Assembly (NCBI RefSeq): GCF_010093445.1
Contig: NZ_PDWW01000002.1
Location: 186,001 to 250,000, forward strand
DNA from: Pseudoxanthomonas japonensis
GTDB taxonomy: Bacteria > Pseudomonadota > Gammaproteobacteria > Xanthomonadales > Xanthomonadaceae
Reading direction: 5' to 3'
DNA length: 64,000 nucleotides
Under the pieces are notes generated by a model. It did not search any database. It was given only the letters and a program-made list of their open reading frames with translations, and had not been told where the DNA came from. Each line of letters opens with the position of its first letter. The stretch's first letter is position 1. Made by a program: the position numbers and the translations under genes. Positions 1 to 8,445 of the stretch are shown here, in pieces.

Positions 1-15
1 GGGTGCGATCACCCT

Positions 16-90
16 GGGTGCTTAGCTCAGCGGTAGAGCGTCTCCCTTACACGGAGAGGGTCGGGGGTTCGAAACCCTCAGCACCCACCA
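16..90 (+). tRNA. tRNA-Val (anticodon UAC)
   Basis: A complete cloverleaf is visible. The acceptor arm GGGTGCT pairs with AGCACCC, the anticodon loop CTTACAC carries TAC, the T arm contains GGTTCGAAACC, and the 3' CCA is encoded. It is followed 83 bases later by tRNA-Asp, a pair that sits ahead of ppiD in xanthomonads. Confidence 0.95.
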
Positions 91-173
91 CATCGGGGCG
101 GTGCAGGTTTAAAAATTTGTGGGATGGTCTAGCGGAAAGCGCTGAAATCGTCTTACAATGTTCGTCTCAGCGC

Positions 174-250
174 GGAGTGGTAGTTCAGTCGGTTAGAATG
201 CTGGCCTGTCACGCCGGAGGTCGCGGGTTCGAGTCCCGTCCACTCCGCCA
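174..250 (+). tRNA. tRNA-Asp (anticodon GUC)
   Basis: The acceptor stem GGAGTGG pairs with CCACTCC. The anticodon loop carries GTC, the T arm GGGTTCGAGTCCC is canonical, the discriminator is G, and CCA is encoded. It is probably co-transcribed with tRNA-Val and ends at the strong hairpin just downstream. Confidence 0.96.
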
Positions 251-259
251 TTTACACCC

Positions 260-285
260 AGAAAGCCCGCGAAAGCGGGCTTTCT
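260..285 (+). terminator. Intrinsic terminator after tRNA-Asp
   Basis: A perfect 11-bp stem (AGAAAGCCCGC / GCGGGCTTTCT) with a GAAA tetraloop starts ten bases after the tRNA-Asp CCA. There is no long T run, but position and stability fit termination of the tRNA transcript. Confidence 0.8.
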
Positions 286-416
286 GCTGTGTGCGCCCAT
301 GCGGGCCGTCGGCGCCTGCGGGCACCCATCGGCATTTCGCGTCCGTCGGGCGGCGAGACGCCGCCATCCCGGCAGGTTAAACTGCGCGGCTGAAAGAATT
401 CGGGTCCCGTGCGCAC

Positions 417-2393
417 ATGCTGCAGAAACTCCGCGACAAAACCTCCGGCTGGGTCGCCAGCCTGATCCTGGGTCTGCTGATCATTCCGTTCGCCTTCGTT
501 GGCGTGAACGAATACATGACCGGTGGCACCGCCGGCGACGTGGCGCTGGTCGAAGCGCCGCCGACGTGGTGGGAGTCGGCGCCCCAGTGGTGGCCGGTGT
601 CGATGCTCTGGCAGCGCGAAGAAGTCACGCAGGAAGATTTCCGCGCCGCGTTCGAGCAGGCGCGCCAGCAGCAGCGGCAGGCGCTGGGTGACGCGTTCGA
701 TCCGCGCGAGTTCGAAAGTGCGGAAAACAAGCGCAAAGTGCTGGACCAGTTGCTCGACCAGAAGGTGCTGGCGCTGGGCGCGAAGCGCGCAGGCATCGTC
801 GTGGGCAACGCGGCCGTGCAGAAGATGATCGCGAGCGAGCCTGCGTTCCAGGTGGACGGCAAGTTCAGCCCCGAGCAGTACCAGATGCTGCTGGCATCGC
901 AGGTGCCGGCGATCTCGCCGCTGCAGTTCCAGGAGCAGCAGCGCGAGCGCCTGCGCATGCTGCTGGTGCCGCAGGCCATCGGCGATTCCGACTTCGTGAC
1001 CGAAGGCGAACAGGCGCGCATGTGGAAGCTGCTGGGCGAGACGCGCGATATCGGTATCGCGCTGCTGCCGCCGGTGGCCGAGGACACGGCGCCCGTCACC
1101 GAGGCGCAGGTCAAGGCGTGGTACGACGGTCACAAGAGCGATTTCAAGCAGCCCGAACAAGTGTCGCTGGAGTACGTCGAGATCGATGGCGCGACATTGC
1201 CCGTCGCCGCGGCGCCCGACGAAGCGGCGCTGCGCAAGCGCTACGAAGCCGAAAAATCGCGCTTCATGTCGCCGGAGCAGCGGGTGGTCGCGCACATCCT
1301 GATCGCGGCCGACGCGGGCGCGGACGCCGCCACGCAGAAGAAAGCCGAGGAAAAGGCGGCCGCGCTGGCCAAGCAGGCGCGCGAAGGCGCCGACTTCGCC
1401 GCGCTGGCGCGCGCGAATTCGGACGATCCCGGCTCGAAGGATGCGGGCGGCGAACTGCCGCCGTTCGCGCAGGACGGTTCGATGGTCAAGCCGTTCGAGG
1501 ACGCTGCGTTTGCCATGCAGGCCGGCGAGATCCGTGGGCCGGTCAAGAGCGACTTCGGCTATCACGTGCTGCAGCTGAAGCAGGTCAATCCCGGCACCGG
1601 TCGCAGCTTCGAGGAAGTGCGCGGCGAACTGGCGACGGAAGAAGCCAACAGCGAGCGCGACCGTGCGTTCAATGACCTGGCCGGACGCCTGGTCAATGAG
1701 ACATTGAAGAACCCGACGGCGCTGGCGCCGGCGGCCCAAGCCATCGGCCTGCCGCTGCAGAAGGTCGGTCCGTTCTCGCAGAATGCGCCCCAGGGCATTG
1801 CGATGGTGCCGGCGGTACTGCGGGCAGCGTTCTCCGACACGCTGGTGCAGGACGGCACGATCAGCGATCCCATCGAGATCTCACCCAACCACAGCGTCGT
1901 CATCCGCGTGGCGCAGCACACGCCGGAACAGGCCTTGCCGCTGGACAAGGCGCGCGATGCCGTCGTGCTGGCCATCCGTGCGGACCGCCAGAACAAGGCG
2001 GCGCTTGCCGCTGCTGATGCGCTGGTTGCGCGTGTGCAGAAGGGCGAGTCGTTGGCGACGGTCGCGACGGCCGAGGGTTTGCGTTTCAACGAACTGCCGG
2101 GTCTGCGCCGCGGTATGCCGATGCCGACGGCCGAGGCCAACGACGCGATCTTCGCGGCGGGTCGACCGGCGGAGGGCAAGGTGGTTGCCGGCAAGGTGGC
2201 GCTGGGCGACGGCGCCTACGCCGTGTTCACCGTCAACAAGGTGAATGATGGCGTGATCGCGGAGATGCCCGCGGAAGAGCGCGCGACCATGCAGCAGCAG
2301 CTGACGCAGCTCAATGCCGGCATCGCGACGCAGGCTTACGTCGACGCATTGCGCAAGCGTTTCAAGGTGAAGGTGTTCGAAGAGCGCCTCTGA
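417..2393 (+). CDS. ppiD: PpiD-type periplasmic peptidyl-prolyl isomerase/chaperone
   Basis: A membrane-anchored periplasmic folding factor that helps newly exported and outer-membrane proteins. The 658 residues begin with a short cytoplasmic tail and one transmembrane helix (about residues 11-34). A SurA_N-type chaperone region follows. The parvulin-type rotamase domain lies at about residues 287-392, with the usual AHIL start, the GG(E)L motif, and a GYHVLQL end. A long C-terminal chaperone region completes it. Length and layout match PpiD rather than soluble SurA. The ATG at 417 is used because the membrane helix follows at once. The gene stands alone after the tRNA pair and ends at its own hairpin. 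PpiD-type parvulin domains are often catalytically weak, so the chaperone role may dominate. Confidence 0.93.
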   Translation: MLQKLRDKTSGWVASLILGLLIIPFAFVGVNEYMTGGTAGDVALVEAPPTWWESAPQWWPVSMLWQREEVTQEDFRAAFEQARQQQRQALGDAFDPREFESAENKRKVLDQLLDQKVLALGAKRAGIVVGNAAVQKMIASEPAFQVDGKFSPEQYQMLLASQVPAISPLQFQEQQRERLRMLLVPQAIGDSDFVTEGEQARMWKLLGETRDIGIALLPPVAEDTAPVTEAQVKAWYDGHKSDFKQPEQVSLEYVEIDGATLPVAAAPDEAALRKRYEAEKSRFMSPEQRVVAHILIAADAGADAATQKKAEEKAAALAKQAREGADFAALARANSDDPGSKDAGGELPPFAQDGSMVKPFEDAAFAMQAGEIRGPVKSDFGYHVLQLKQVNPGTGRSFEEVRGELATEEANSERDRAFNDLAGRLVNETLKNPTALAPAAQAIGLPLQKVGPFSQNAPQGIAMVPAVLRAAFSDTLVQDGTISDPIEISPNHSVVIRVAQHTPEQALPLDKARDAVVLAIRADRQNKAALAAADALVARVQKGESLATVATAEGLRFNELPGLRRGMPMPTAEANDAIFAAGRPAEGKVVAGKVALGDGAYAVFTVNKVNDGVIAEMPAEERATMQQQLTQLNAGIATQAYVDALRKRFKVKVFEERL

Positions 2394-2419
2394 GTCGCAC
2401 GCGCCGCCAGGTACGATCC

Positions 2420-2450
2420 GAATCCCGCCACCCGGCGGGATTCTTCTTTT
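2420..2450 (+). terminator. Intrinsic terminator of ppiD
   Basis: A 10-bp stem GAATCCCGCC / GGCGGGATTC with an ACCC loop is followed by TTCTTTT. It lies in the gap between the convergent ppiD and mltD-like genes. Confidence 0.85.
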
Positions 2451-2462
2451 CGCGCGCCCTGC

Positions 2463-3641
2463 TCAATCGGCGTCGCTGTCCAGCTTCAGCACCATGCCTG
2501 GCCGCAGTACCGCGTTCGGCGCCAATCCATTGATCTGCAGCAGGTGCGCCGTCGTCATGCCGTTGCGACGCGCGATGGTCCAGGCGGAATCGCCGTTCCT
2601 GACCGTGTGCGTGCGGCCTGCGGAAGGCGGGCCGGTCCGCGTCTGGGGTTTCGTGGCCGCCTGCGCCATCGGTGCGTCTTCCAGCGCTGCGGTATCGGTG
2701 GCAGCCGCGCTTGTCGGTGCCAGCAGTTGTATCGGCTTGCCTGCCCGACTGAAGCGGCCGGCCAGTGCGGGATTGAGTCGCTTGAGCAGTGCGGCGGGCT
2801 GTTGCTGCGCCGTTGCCCACATGTCGAGGGTGGCGTCGCCGGGCAGGACATGCGCCGCCAGGCGCGGGACGGGACGGTCCATCTGCCGGAGCCAGGCGTC
2901 GCGGTCGTCCGCCTGCTGGAAGATGCAGGCGAGGGCGTGCAGTTTCTCCACGTAGGCGTAGGTGATGCCCGACAGGCCCGGCAACTCGGCCGGGCGTGCG
3001 TTTCGCGCATTCATGCCGGCGCGCCGCATCGATTGCAGCACGCGGTACTCGCCGGCGTTGTAGGCCATCACGGCCAGCCGCCAGTCGCCGCCGAACATCC
3101 CGTGCAACGTCTTGAGATAGCGGACGGCGGCCTGGGTGGAATCCACCGGCGACAACCGGCCGTCATACCCCTCGCGCATCGGCACGCCATGGTTGCGTGC
3201 GGTGATGCCGATGAACTGCCACAGCCCCGCCGGGCCTTGCGGATTGCGTGCGCCGGGCTTGTAGCCGCTTTCGACGAACGGGATGAGGGCGAACTCCGTG
3301 GGCAGGTGCGCTTCGCGCAGCGCATCCACCACGTAGCCGAACAACGGCAATACGTCGTCTTCGGCGCGCGCGAGCTGGCCGGGGGCATGGCTGAAATGCT
3401 TCTTCCAGCGTCCGTTCGTCGCTTCGCTGTCGCACTCCGGATCGGCGAGACCGTCGCGAAAGCGCTGGTAGACCTCCAGCCCACTGCGCTGGTGGCTCGT
3501 GGGCAGGCTGGCCGGATCGAGCGGGGGCATGGACGCCTGCGGCGACGTCTCCGCGGGCGGATCGGCGGCGAGCGCCACGTGGGGGGCGAGGGCCAGCCCG
3601 GCCGCCAGCAGGGCCGCATGCAGTCGATGAGGTCGGATCAT
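2463..3641 (-). CDS. mltD: MltD-like membrane-bound lytic murein transglycosylase with LysM domain
   Basis: Cleaves the MurNAc-GlcNAc bond of peptidoglycan in the periplasm, leaving 1,6-anhydro ends. The 392-residue protein has a signal peptide ending near ALA-A at residue 25-26. Its SLT domain has the catalytic glutamate in VESGY (E124), followed by GPAGLWQF and AYNAGE, as in the family-1 transglycosylases. A C-terminal LysM module (about residues 340-390) binds glycan. No lipobox is obvious, so it may be secreted or membrane-associated by another route. The start ATG overlaps the gloB stop (ATGA), indicating translational coupling. The reading frame stays open far upstream through gloB, but the signal peptide fixes this start. 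It is shorter than E. coli MltD, with one LysM instead of two. Confidence 0.88.
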   Translation of the reverse strand: MIRPHRLHAALLAAGLALAPHVALAADPPAETSPQASMPPLDPASLPTSHQRSGLEVYQRFRDGLADPECDSEATNGRWKKHFSHAPGQLARAEDDVLPLFGYVVDALREAHLPTEFALIPFVESGYKPGARNPQGPAGLWQFIGITARNHGVPMREGYDGRLSPVDSTQAAVRYLKTLHGMFGGDWRLAVMAYNAGEYRVLQSMRRAGMNARNARPAELPGLSGITYAYVEKLHALACIFQQADDRDAWLRQMDRPVPRLAAHVLPGDATLDMWATAQQQPAALLKRLNPALAGRFSRAGKPIQLLAPTSAAATDTAALEDAPMAQAATKPQTRTGPPSAGRTHTVRNGDSAWTIARRNGMTTAHLLQINGLAPNAVLRPGMVLKLDSDAD

Positions 3642-4417
3642 GCGCGGAAATCGTTCTTCCATTGCCGCAGGGTGGCGAAGGTCTCCACCCGGTCGGCAGG
3701 CGGGCGGCCCAGGCGATGGGTTACCGCGGCGCGTACAGCGTCGGTGTCCACCCGCAGGAACGGGTTGGTCGCGATCTCGCTGGCGAGCGTGACCGGGAGG
3801 GTGGGACGACCGGCCTGGCGCATGCCGCGGGCCTCCTCGCTGCGTCGGCGCAGCGCCTGATTGTGGGGGTCGACGGCGCTGGCGAACGCGGCGTTGGCCA
3901 GCGTGTATTCGTGGCCGCAGCAGACCAGCGATGACGAAGGCAGCGCCGCGAGGCGTTCCAGCGAGGCCAGCATCTGCGCCGGAGTGCCTTCGAACAGGCG
4001 TCCGCAGCCCAGGCTGAACAAGGTGTCCCCGCAGAACAGGTGCGAGGGGCCATCCGTGCCTCCGCCATGGAACGCGATATGGCTGCGCGTGTGCCCGGGG
4101 ACCGCCAGCACCGAAAGCCGCCAGTGCTTGACCTGCACGGTCCCGCCATCGCCCACGCGTTCGGTCGCATCGGGAATCCGCTCGTCTTCGGGCGCGAAGA
4201 CCGGCAAGGTGGGCCAGCGCGCCCGCAGGGCGGCGATGCCGCCGGCATGGTCGGCGTGGTGATGGGTCACCAGAACGGCCGCCGGCCACAGGCCGTTGCC
4301 GGTGGCGGCCAGCACGGGCGCCGCATCGCCGGGATCTATCACCAGTGCGTCGCCATCGTCGTCGACCAGCGCCCAGATGTAGTTGTCCTCGAAGGCGGGC
4401 AGGGCGAGCAGGCGCAT
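3638..4417 (-). CDS. gloB: Hydroxyacylglutathione hydrolase (glyoxalase II)
   Basis: Hydrolyses S-D-lactoylglutathione to D-lactate and glutathione, the second step of methylglyoxal detoxification. The 259 residues are the normal length. The metallo-beta-lactamase motif THHHADH is at residues 51-57 and supplies the binuclear metal ligands. Further metal ligands are seen in GHT, GDT and the CGHEYT stretch typical of glyoxalase II. The protein starts MRLLALPAF, followed by the DNYIW motif of the family. It is the first gene of a two-gene unit with the mltD-like gene. It diverges from the methyltransferase gene across 61 bases, the same arrangement with rnhA/dnaQ nearby seen in many gammaproteobacteria. 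Confidence 0.95.
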   Translation of the reverse strand: MRLLALPAFEDNYIWALVDDDGDALVIDPGDAAPVLAATGNGLWPAAVLVTHHHADHAGGIAALRARWPTLPVFAPEDERIPDATERVGDGGTVQVKHWRLSVLAVPGHTRSHIAFHGGGTDGPSHLFCGDTLFSLGCGRLFEGTPAQMLASLERLAALPSSSLVCCGHEYTLANAAFASAVDPHNQALRRRSEEARGMRQAGRPTLPVTLASEIATNPFLRVDTDAVRAAVTHRLGRPPADRVETFATLRQWKNDFRA

Positions 4418-4478
4418 CGGGGTGAGGACTCCGGGCAGGGAACGGACGCCCGGGGGCGGCGTCCTCTACAATCCGAAC

Positions 4479-5144
4479 ATGCCTGCGTTCGCGTTTACAC
4501 GTCAACCCGATGCCCTGGCGTGGTTCGGGTCCGAGCGGGGTGGGCCGATCCTGGCGTCGGAGCATGCCCGCATCAGCCAGGCACTGACCAGCCGGACACC
4601 CCAGCCATGGCTGTGGGTAGCGCCGGAAGGCGCCGCCCCGTCGTCCCCTGCATCCCGCGCCCCGGCGACGCGCGGCGTTCGACTGCGCACCACGGCAGGC
4701 GCACACCGCCTGGCCGGCCAGGTCCGGTGCGGCCTGCCGCTGCCGCTGCCAACCGAAGCCATGGGGGTTATCGTGCTGCAGCACGTGCTGGATGCCGGTG
4801 ATCCGCAACCGCTGCTGCAGGAGTGCTCGCGGGTGCTCGAGCCAGGGGGGCGGCTGTGGTTGTTCGTGCTGAATCCCTGGAGTCCATACCGCTTGCGCTG
4901 GCGTGGCGCCGGCCTGGTGCCGCGGGCATTGCCGCAATGGCGCCTGCAGCTGGCGGCCGCCGGCCTGGTCGTCTCCGAGCACGTCCTGCATTACGGCCCG
5001 GTGTGGAAGGGCGTGGCGGACGCCCCCGGCCATGGACCGGCGCCGCTCCGCGCCGCCCGTCTGCTCGAAGCGGAAAAGCGCGTCGCCGGCCTCATTCCCC
5101 CCTCACCGGTGGCGCGCGCCTGGCGCACCGCGCCCGCGGCCTGA
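4479..5144 (+). CDS. Class I SAM-dependent methyltransferase-like protein next to gloB/rnhA
   Basis: A 221-residue protein resembling the methyltransferase commonly found between gloB and rnhA. The second half has recognisable methyltransferase-fold features: a [11 protein letters not shown] stretch for motif IV, then [18 protein letters not shown]. The N-terminal glycine-rich SAM loop (GxGxG) is poorly conserved or missing. Activity is therefore uncertain, and no substrate is known from the sequence. The ATG at 4479 is chosen over an in-frame ATG at 4383 because the latter would lie inside divergent gloB. It is followed by rnhA 19 bases downstream. Confidence 0.75.
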   Translation: MPAFAFTRQPDALAWFGSERGGPILASEHARISQALTSRTPQPWLWVAPEGAAPSSPASRAPATRGVRLRTTAGAHRLAGQVRCGLPLPLPTEAMGVIVLQHVLDAGDPQPLLQECSRVLEPGGRLWLFVLNPWSPYRLRWRGAGLVPRALPQWRLQLAAAGLVVSEHVLHYGPVWKGVADAPGHGPAPLRAARLLEAEKRVAGLIPPSPVARAWRTAPAA

Positions 5145-5163
5145 CTTTCGAACACGAGGACAC

Positions 5164-5613
5164 ATGAAGCACGTCAGCATCCATACCGATGGCTCCTGTC
5201 TGGGCAATCCCGGCCCCGGCGGCTGGGCCGCGCTCCTGCGCTACGGCGAGAAGGAGCGCGAGGTGGTCGGCGGCGAAGCGCAGACCACCAACAACCGCAT
5301 GGAACTGATGGCGGCCATCGCGGCGCTGGAGGTGTTGACCGAAGGCTGCGAGGTCACCCTGCATATCGACTCGCAGTACGTCCGGCAGGGCATCACGGAG
5401 TGGATGCCGGGCTGGGTCCGGCGCGGCTGGAAGACCGCCGGCGGCGATCCGGTGAAGAACCGAGACCTGTGGGAGCGGCTGCATGCGGCGACCGGTCGCC
5501 ACCGGATCGACTGGAAGTGGGTCAAGGGCCACAACGGCGATCCCGACAACGAGCGTGTCGACGTGCTGGCGCGCAACGCGGCCGTGCGTTTCCGCAACGG
5601 AGCGGTGGCGTGA
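5164..5613 (+). CDS. rnhA: Ribonuclease HI
   Basis: Degrades the RNA strand of RNA:DNA hybrids, removing R-loops and primers. The 149-residue length is typical. The carboxylate active site is complete: D9 in HTDGSC, E47 in NRMELMA, D69 in HIDSQY and D133 in NERVDVLA. The basic handle region (WVRRGWKT) is also present. An AACACGAGGACAC ribosome site precedes the ATG. The last codons overlap the GTG start of the acetyltransferase gene by four bases, so the three genes rnhA, GNAT and dnaQ look translationally coupled. Confidence 0.97.
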   Translation: MKHVSIHTDGSCLGNPGPGGWAALLRYGEKEREVVGGEAQTTNNRMELMAAIAALEVLTEGCEVTLHIDSQYVRQGITEWMPGWVRRGWKTAGGDPVKNRDLWERLHAATGRHRIDWKWVKGHNGDPDNERVDVLARNAAVRFRNGAVA

Positions 5614-6170
5614 CGCTGGCGATAGCGCCTGGCCAGCGCATCGCCGGGACGGCCCGCCTGCAGTTGCACGCGATGTCCGATCGCGACGATGCCGACGTGG
5701 CACTGATGCTGGAACTGCTCAACGATCCCGCCTTCATCCGCAACATCGCCGATCGCGGCGTACGCACCCTGGAGCAGGCGCGCGATTACCTGCGCAACGG
5801 CGCACTGCGCAGCTACGCGCAACACGGGTTCGGCATGTATGCGATCCGGCGCAAGGACACCGGCGACCTGATCGGCAACTGTGGGCTGGTCCGCCGCGAC
5901 GGGCTGGACGGCCCCGATCTGGGATACGCATTGCTGCCGGCACATGCGGGACAGGGCTTCGCGCTCGAGGCCGCGCGGGCAGTCATCGCCGATGCCGGCA
6001 GCCGGCTCGGCCTCGCCCGCCTGCATGCCATCGTCAACCCCGACAACGCAGGCTCGATCCGGCTGTTGCAGAAACTGGGATTCGAATTCGACAGAATGAT
6101 CGTGCTCCCCGCCATCGAACACGCGGTGGACCTGTTCCACCTGCACCTCTCCAAGGAAGCCACCGCCTGA
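5610..6170 (+). CDS. GNAT-family N-acetyltransferase
   Basis: A 186-residue RimJ/RimL-like acetyltransferase that would transfer acetyl from acetyl-CoA to an amine, possibly a protein N-terminus. The substrate cannot be told from sequence. Family signs are the opening TARLQLHAM strand, the acetyl-CoA region around [17 protein letters not shown], and the C-terminal [17 protein letters not shown] motif. The GTG start overlaps the rnhA stop (GTGA), and the stop overlaps the dnaQ ATG by one base, so this gene is sandwiched in the rnhA-dnaQ unit. Confidence 0.88.
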   Translation: MTLAIAPGQRIAGTARLQLHAMSDRDDADVALMLELLNDPAFIRNIADRGVRTLEQARDYLRNGALRSYAQHGFGMYAIRRKDTGDLIGNCGLVRRDGLDGPDLGYALLPAHAGQGFALEAARAVIADAGSRLGLARLHAIVNPDNAGSIRLLQKLGFEFDRMIVLPAIEHAVDLFHLHLSKEATA

Positions 6171-6898
6171 TGCGCCAGATCATCCTCGACACCGAAACCA
6201 CCGGTCTGGAGTGGAAGAAGGGCAACCGCGTCGTCGAAATCGGCTGCGTCGAACTGCTGGAGCGCCGGCCCACCGGGCGCACCTACCACCAGTACATCAA
6301 TCCGCAGCGCGAGTTCGAGCAGGGTGCGGCCGAAGTGACCGGCCTCAGCCTGGAGTTCCTGTCCGACAAGCCGCTGTTCGCGGCGATCGCCGACGAGTTC
6401 CTGGCCTTCATCGACGGGGCGGAACTGATCATCCACAACGCGGCGTTCGACGTCGGCTTTCTCGATTACGAACTGTCCCGACTGGGCGAACACTACGGCC
6501 GCCTGACCGACCGCGTCACGGTGGAGGATTCGCTGTTGCTGGCGCGGCAGCGTTTTCCCGGCCAGCGCAACTCACTGGATGCGCTGTGCAAGCGCCTGGG
6601 CGTGGACAACACGCATCGCCAGTTGCACGGCGCGCTGCTCGACGCCCAGTTGCTGTGCGACGTCTACCTCAACCTGACCGCCGGCCAGCGCGAGATCGGC
6701 TTCGGCGGCGCCGAGGAAACCACTGCGGGCGCATCGGCGGTCGTCGTCCACCAGTTCGATCCTGCGGTAGCGGGAGCACGGCCGCGCGTGACGGCATCCG
6801 CCGACGAACTGGCGGCGCACGAAGCCCGCCTGGCGACCCTGCGCAAAAAGGCCGGTGGCCGCTGCCTGTGGGATTCGCCGGTGTTCGAGGCCGGCTGA
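6170..6898 (+). CDS. dnaQ: DNA polymerase III epsilon subunit (3'-5' proofreading exonuclease)
   Basis: The proofreading subunit of the replicative polymerase core. At 242 residues it matches the family length. Exo I is LDTETTG (D7, E9), Exo II is HNAAFDVGFLDYEL, and Exo III is the HGALLDAQLLCDVY stretch, so the DEDDh catalytic set is present. The C-terminal tail that binds the alpha subunit is present (about residues 190-242, ending in the LRKKAGGRCLW region). The ATG overlaps the stop of the preceding acetyltransferase gene. In E. coli rnhA and dnaQ are adjacent but divergent; here they point the same way. Confidence 0.96.
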   Translation: MRQIILDTETTGLEWKKGNRVVEIGCVELLERRPTGRTYHQYINPQREFEQGAAEVTGLSLEFLSDKPLFAAIADEFLAFIDGAELIIHNAAFDVGFLDYELSRLGEHYGRLTDRVTVEDSLLLARQRFPGQRNSLDALCKRLGVDNTHRQLHGALLDAQLLCDVYLNLTAGQREIGFGGAEETTAGASAVVVHQFDPAVAGARPRVTASADELAAHEARLATLRKKAGGRCLWDSPVFEAG

Positions 6899-6913
6899 CC
6901 GGCCCGTCGTTAC

Positions 6914-7618
6914 TTAGTGGCAGCGCACCAGGATCGCGGTGACGTTGTCCGAACCGCCCCCGTCCAGCGCGGCCGCGATCAGCGTGTCGACACATTCCTG
7001 CGCGCTGCAGTCGTCGTGCTTCAGCGTGGCGGCGATGCTGGGGTCGTCCACTTCTTCAGTCAGGCCGTCGCTGCACAGCAGCAGCTGCATGCCGGGACGC
7101 AGTTCGCCGGTCATGGTTTCCACGTTGAGGTGGTTGGGGTCGGTGACACCCAGCGCCTGGGTGACGACATTGCGATGCGGGTGGGTGCGGGCCTGCTCGC
7201 TGGTCAGCGCGCCCTGGGCGATCAGTTCCTGCACGTAGCTGTGGTCCTGGCTCAACTGGGCCAGCTGGCCCTCCCGCCACAGGTAGGCCCGGCTGTCGCC
7301 GACCCACGCCACCTCGAAGCGGTTGCCCTGGATGCGCGCGGCCACCACGGTGGTGCCCATCGGCAGGGTGTCGTTGCGACGGCGGGACGTGCGGATGATC
7401 TCCTCGTCGGCGATCCGGATGGCCTGGGCCAGCGGCGTGCCATCGCGGATCTCGCGCACGATGGTCTCGCGCGCCAGCGCACTGGCGACTTCGCCGCACG
7501 CATGTCCACCCATGCCATCGGCCACCAGCCACAGGCCCAGCTCGCTGTCGCCGTAATAGGTGTCCTCGTTCAGCTCGCGCCTGAGGCCGACGTGGGAGAT
7601 GTGGCCGAATTCGATCAT
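6914..7618 (-). CDS. PP2C-family serine/threonine protein phosphatase
   Basis: A 234-residue metal-dependent (PPM/PP2C) phosphatase that removes phosphate from Ser/Thr of proteins. Core motifs are in order: the N-terminal RELNEDTYY acidic site, LVADGMGGHACGE (D34 and the following glycines, metal binding), the WVGDSRAYLW strand, CSDGLTEEVDD, and the terminal SDNVTAI. No membrane segment or extra domain is present, so it is a stand-alone cytoplasmic enzyme. The ATG at 7618 gives the conserved start just before HVGLRRELNED; the longer frame to 7708 adds unrelated sequence. No kinase or FHA partner lies beside it. Confidence 0.92.
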   Translation of the reverse strand: MIEFGHISHVGLRRELNEDTYYGDSELGLWLVADGMGGHACGEVASALARETIVREIRDGTPLAQAIRIADEEIIRTSRRRNDTLPMGTTVVAARIQGNRFEVAWVGDSRAYLWREGQLAQLSQDHSYVQELIAQGALTSEQARTHPHRNVVTQALGVTDPNHLNVETMTGELRPGMQLLLCSDGLTEEVDDPSIAATLKHDDCSAQECVDTLIAAALDGGGSDNVTAILVRCH

Positions 7619-7834
7619 GGTGCCCTGTCTGTGCGGACGGCGTTTTCCTATCCGCTCATACGCAATGATCCGGTTGGACAGGACATCGGACAAGGTCAAC
7701 GGTCGCAAGGGAGCCGCTCGGGTTCATCGACGTGCAGAGCGGGTGATGCTGCCAGGCGCCGGCAGGGTCGCCACGCTTGTCCGGATGCGGTCGGCCACGT
7801 ATCATTCACGCCCCCGGGGAAGCCCGGGGCCACC

Positions 7835-7925
7835 GGAGAGGTGGCAGAGTGGTTGAATGTACCTGACTCGAAATCAGGCATACGTTAATAGCGTATCGAG
7901 GGTTCGAATCCCTCCCTCTCCGCCA
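7835..7925 (+). tRNA. tRNA-Ser (anticodon CGA)
   Basis: A 91-base class II tRNA. The GGAGAGG acceptor pairs with the CCTCTCC 3' arm, the anticodon stem-loop CTGACTCGAAATCAG carries CGA, the long variable arm lies around TACGTTAATAGCGTA, and CCA is encoded. Confidence 0.95.
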
Positions 7926-7931
7926 GTTTCA

Positions 7932-7962
7932 CACAAGCCCCCGCAAGGGGGCTTGTGCTTTT
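7932..7962 (+). terminator. Intrinsic terminator of tRNA-Ser(CGA)
   Basis: An 11-bp stem CACAAGCCCCC / GGGGGCTTGTG with a GCAA tetraloop is followed by CTTTT. It sits directly after the tRNA. Confidence 0.88.
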
Positions 7963-8027
7963 GGGGATCGTCGATGGGATGCCCGCGGCCGCGGCGCTAG
8001 AATGGCCCCCTTTCGCCGGAGTCCCCC

Positions 8028-8435
8028 ATGTCCGAGATCCTCGTGCCCGTGTCCTTCGGCGAGTTGCTGGACAAGATCGCCATCCTCCAGATCAAGTCCG
8101 AGCGCATGAGCGACCCGGCCAAGCTGGCGCACGTGCGCGATGAACTGGCCGCGCTGGAGAAGACCTGGATGGCGCATCCGGTGGCGGGCAACGACATCGT
8201 CGAACTGCGTGCCCAGCTCAAGGCGGTCAACGAGCGCCTGTGGGTGATCGAGGACGACGTGCGCCTGAAGGAGAAGGCACAGGCGTTCGACGACGATTTC
8301 GTCCGCCTGGCCCGCAGCGTCTACTTCGAGAACGACGAGCGCGCCCGCATCAAGAAGGCGATCAACCTCGCCCTGGGCTCCGCCTACGTGGAAGAGAAGT
8401 CGTACCAGGACTACCGGGTCGCCGGCACGCCCTGA
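8028..8435 (+). CDS. DUF6165 family protein
   Basis: A 135-residue soluble protein matching the small conserved family that begins with an ILVPVSFGELLDKIAIL motif, annotated as DUF6165. Its function is unknown. The chain looks largely helical, with heptad-like stretches (MSDPAKLAHVRDELAALEK; INLALGSAYVEEK). Homologues are often found beside LPS or glycosyltransferase genes, and here the next gene is a heptosyltransferase on the opposite strand ten bases away. A link to surface polysaccharide is only a guess from position. A CCGGAGTC ribosome site precedes the ATG. Confidence 0.8.
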   Translation: MSEILVPVSFGELLDKIAILQIKSERMSDPAKLAHVRDELAALEKTWMAHPVAGNDIVELRAQLKAVNERLWVIEDDVRLKEKAQAFDDDFVRLARSVYFENDERARIKKAINLALGSAYVEEKSYQDYRVAGTP

Positions 8436-8445
8436 CGATCCGCGT

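Noticed and set aside
252-1739. A 495-codon open frame on the minus strand opposite ppiD
   Set aside because: It is Arg/His/Leu-rich without motifs and lies antisense to a clear ppiD; such long shadow frames are normal in high-GC DNA.
2463-5033. An 856-residue reading of the mltD-like gene
   Set aside because: The extra N-terminal part is read in a wrong frame across gloB; the signal peptide shows the real start at 3641.
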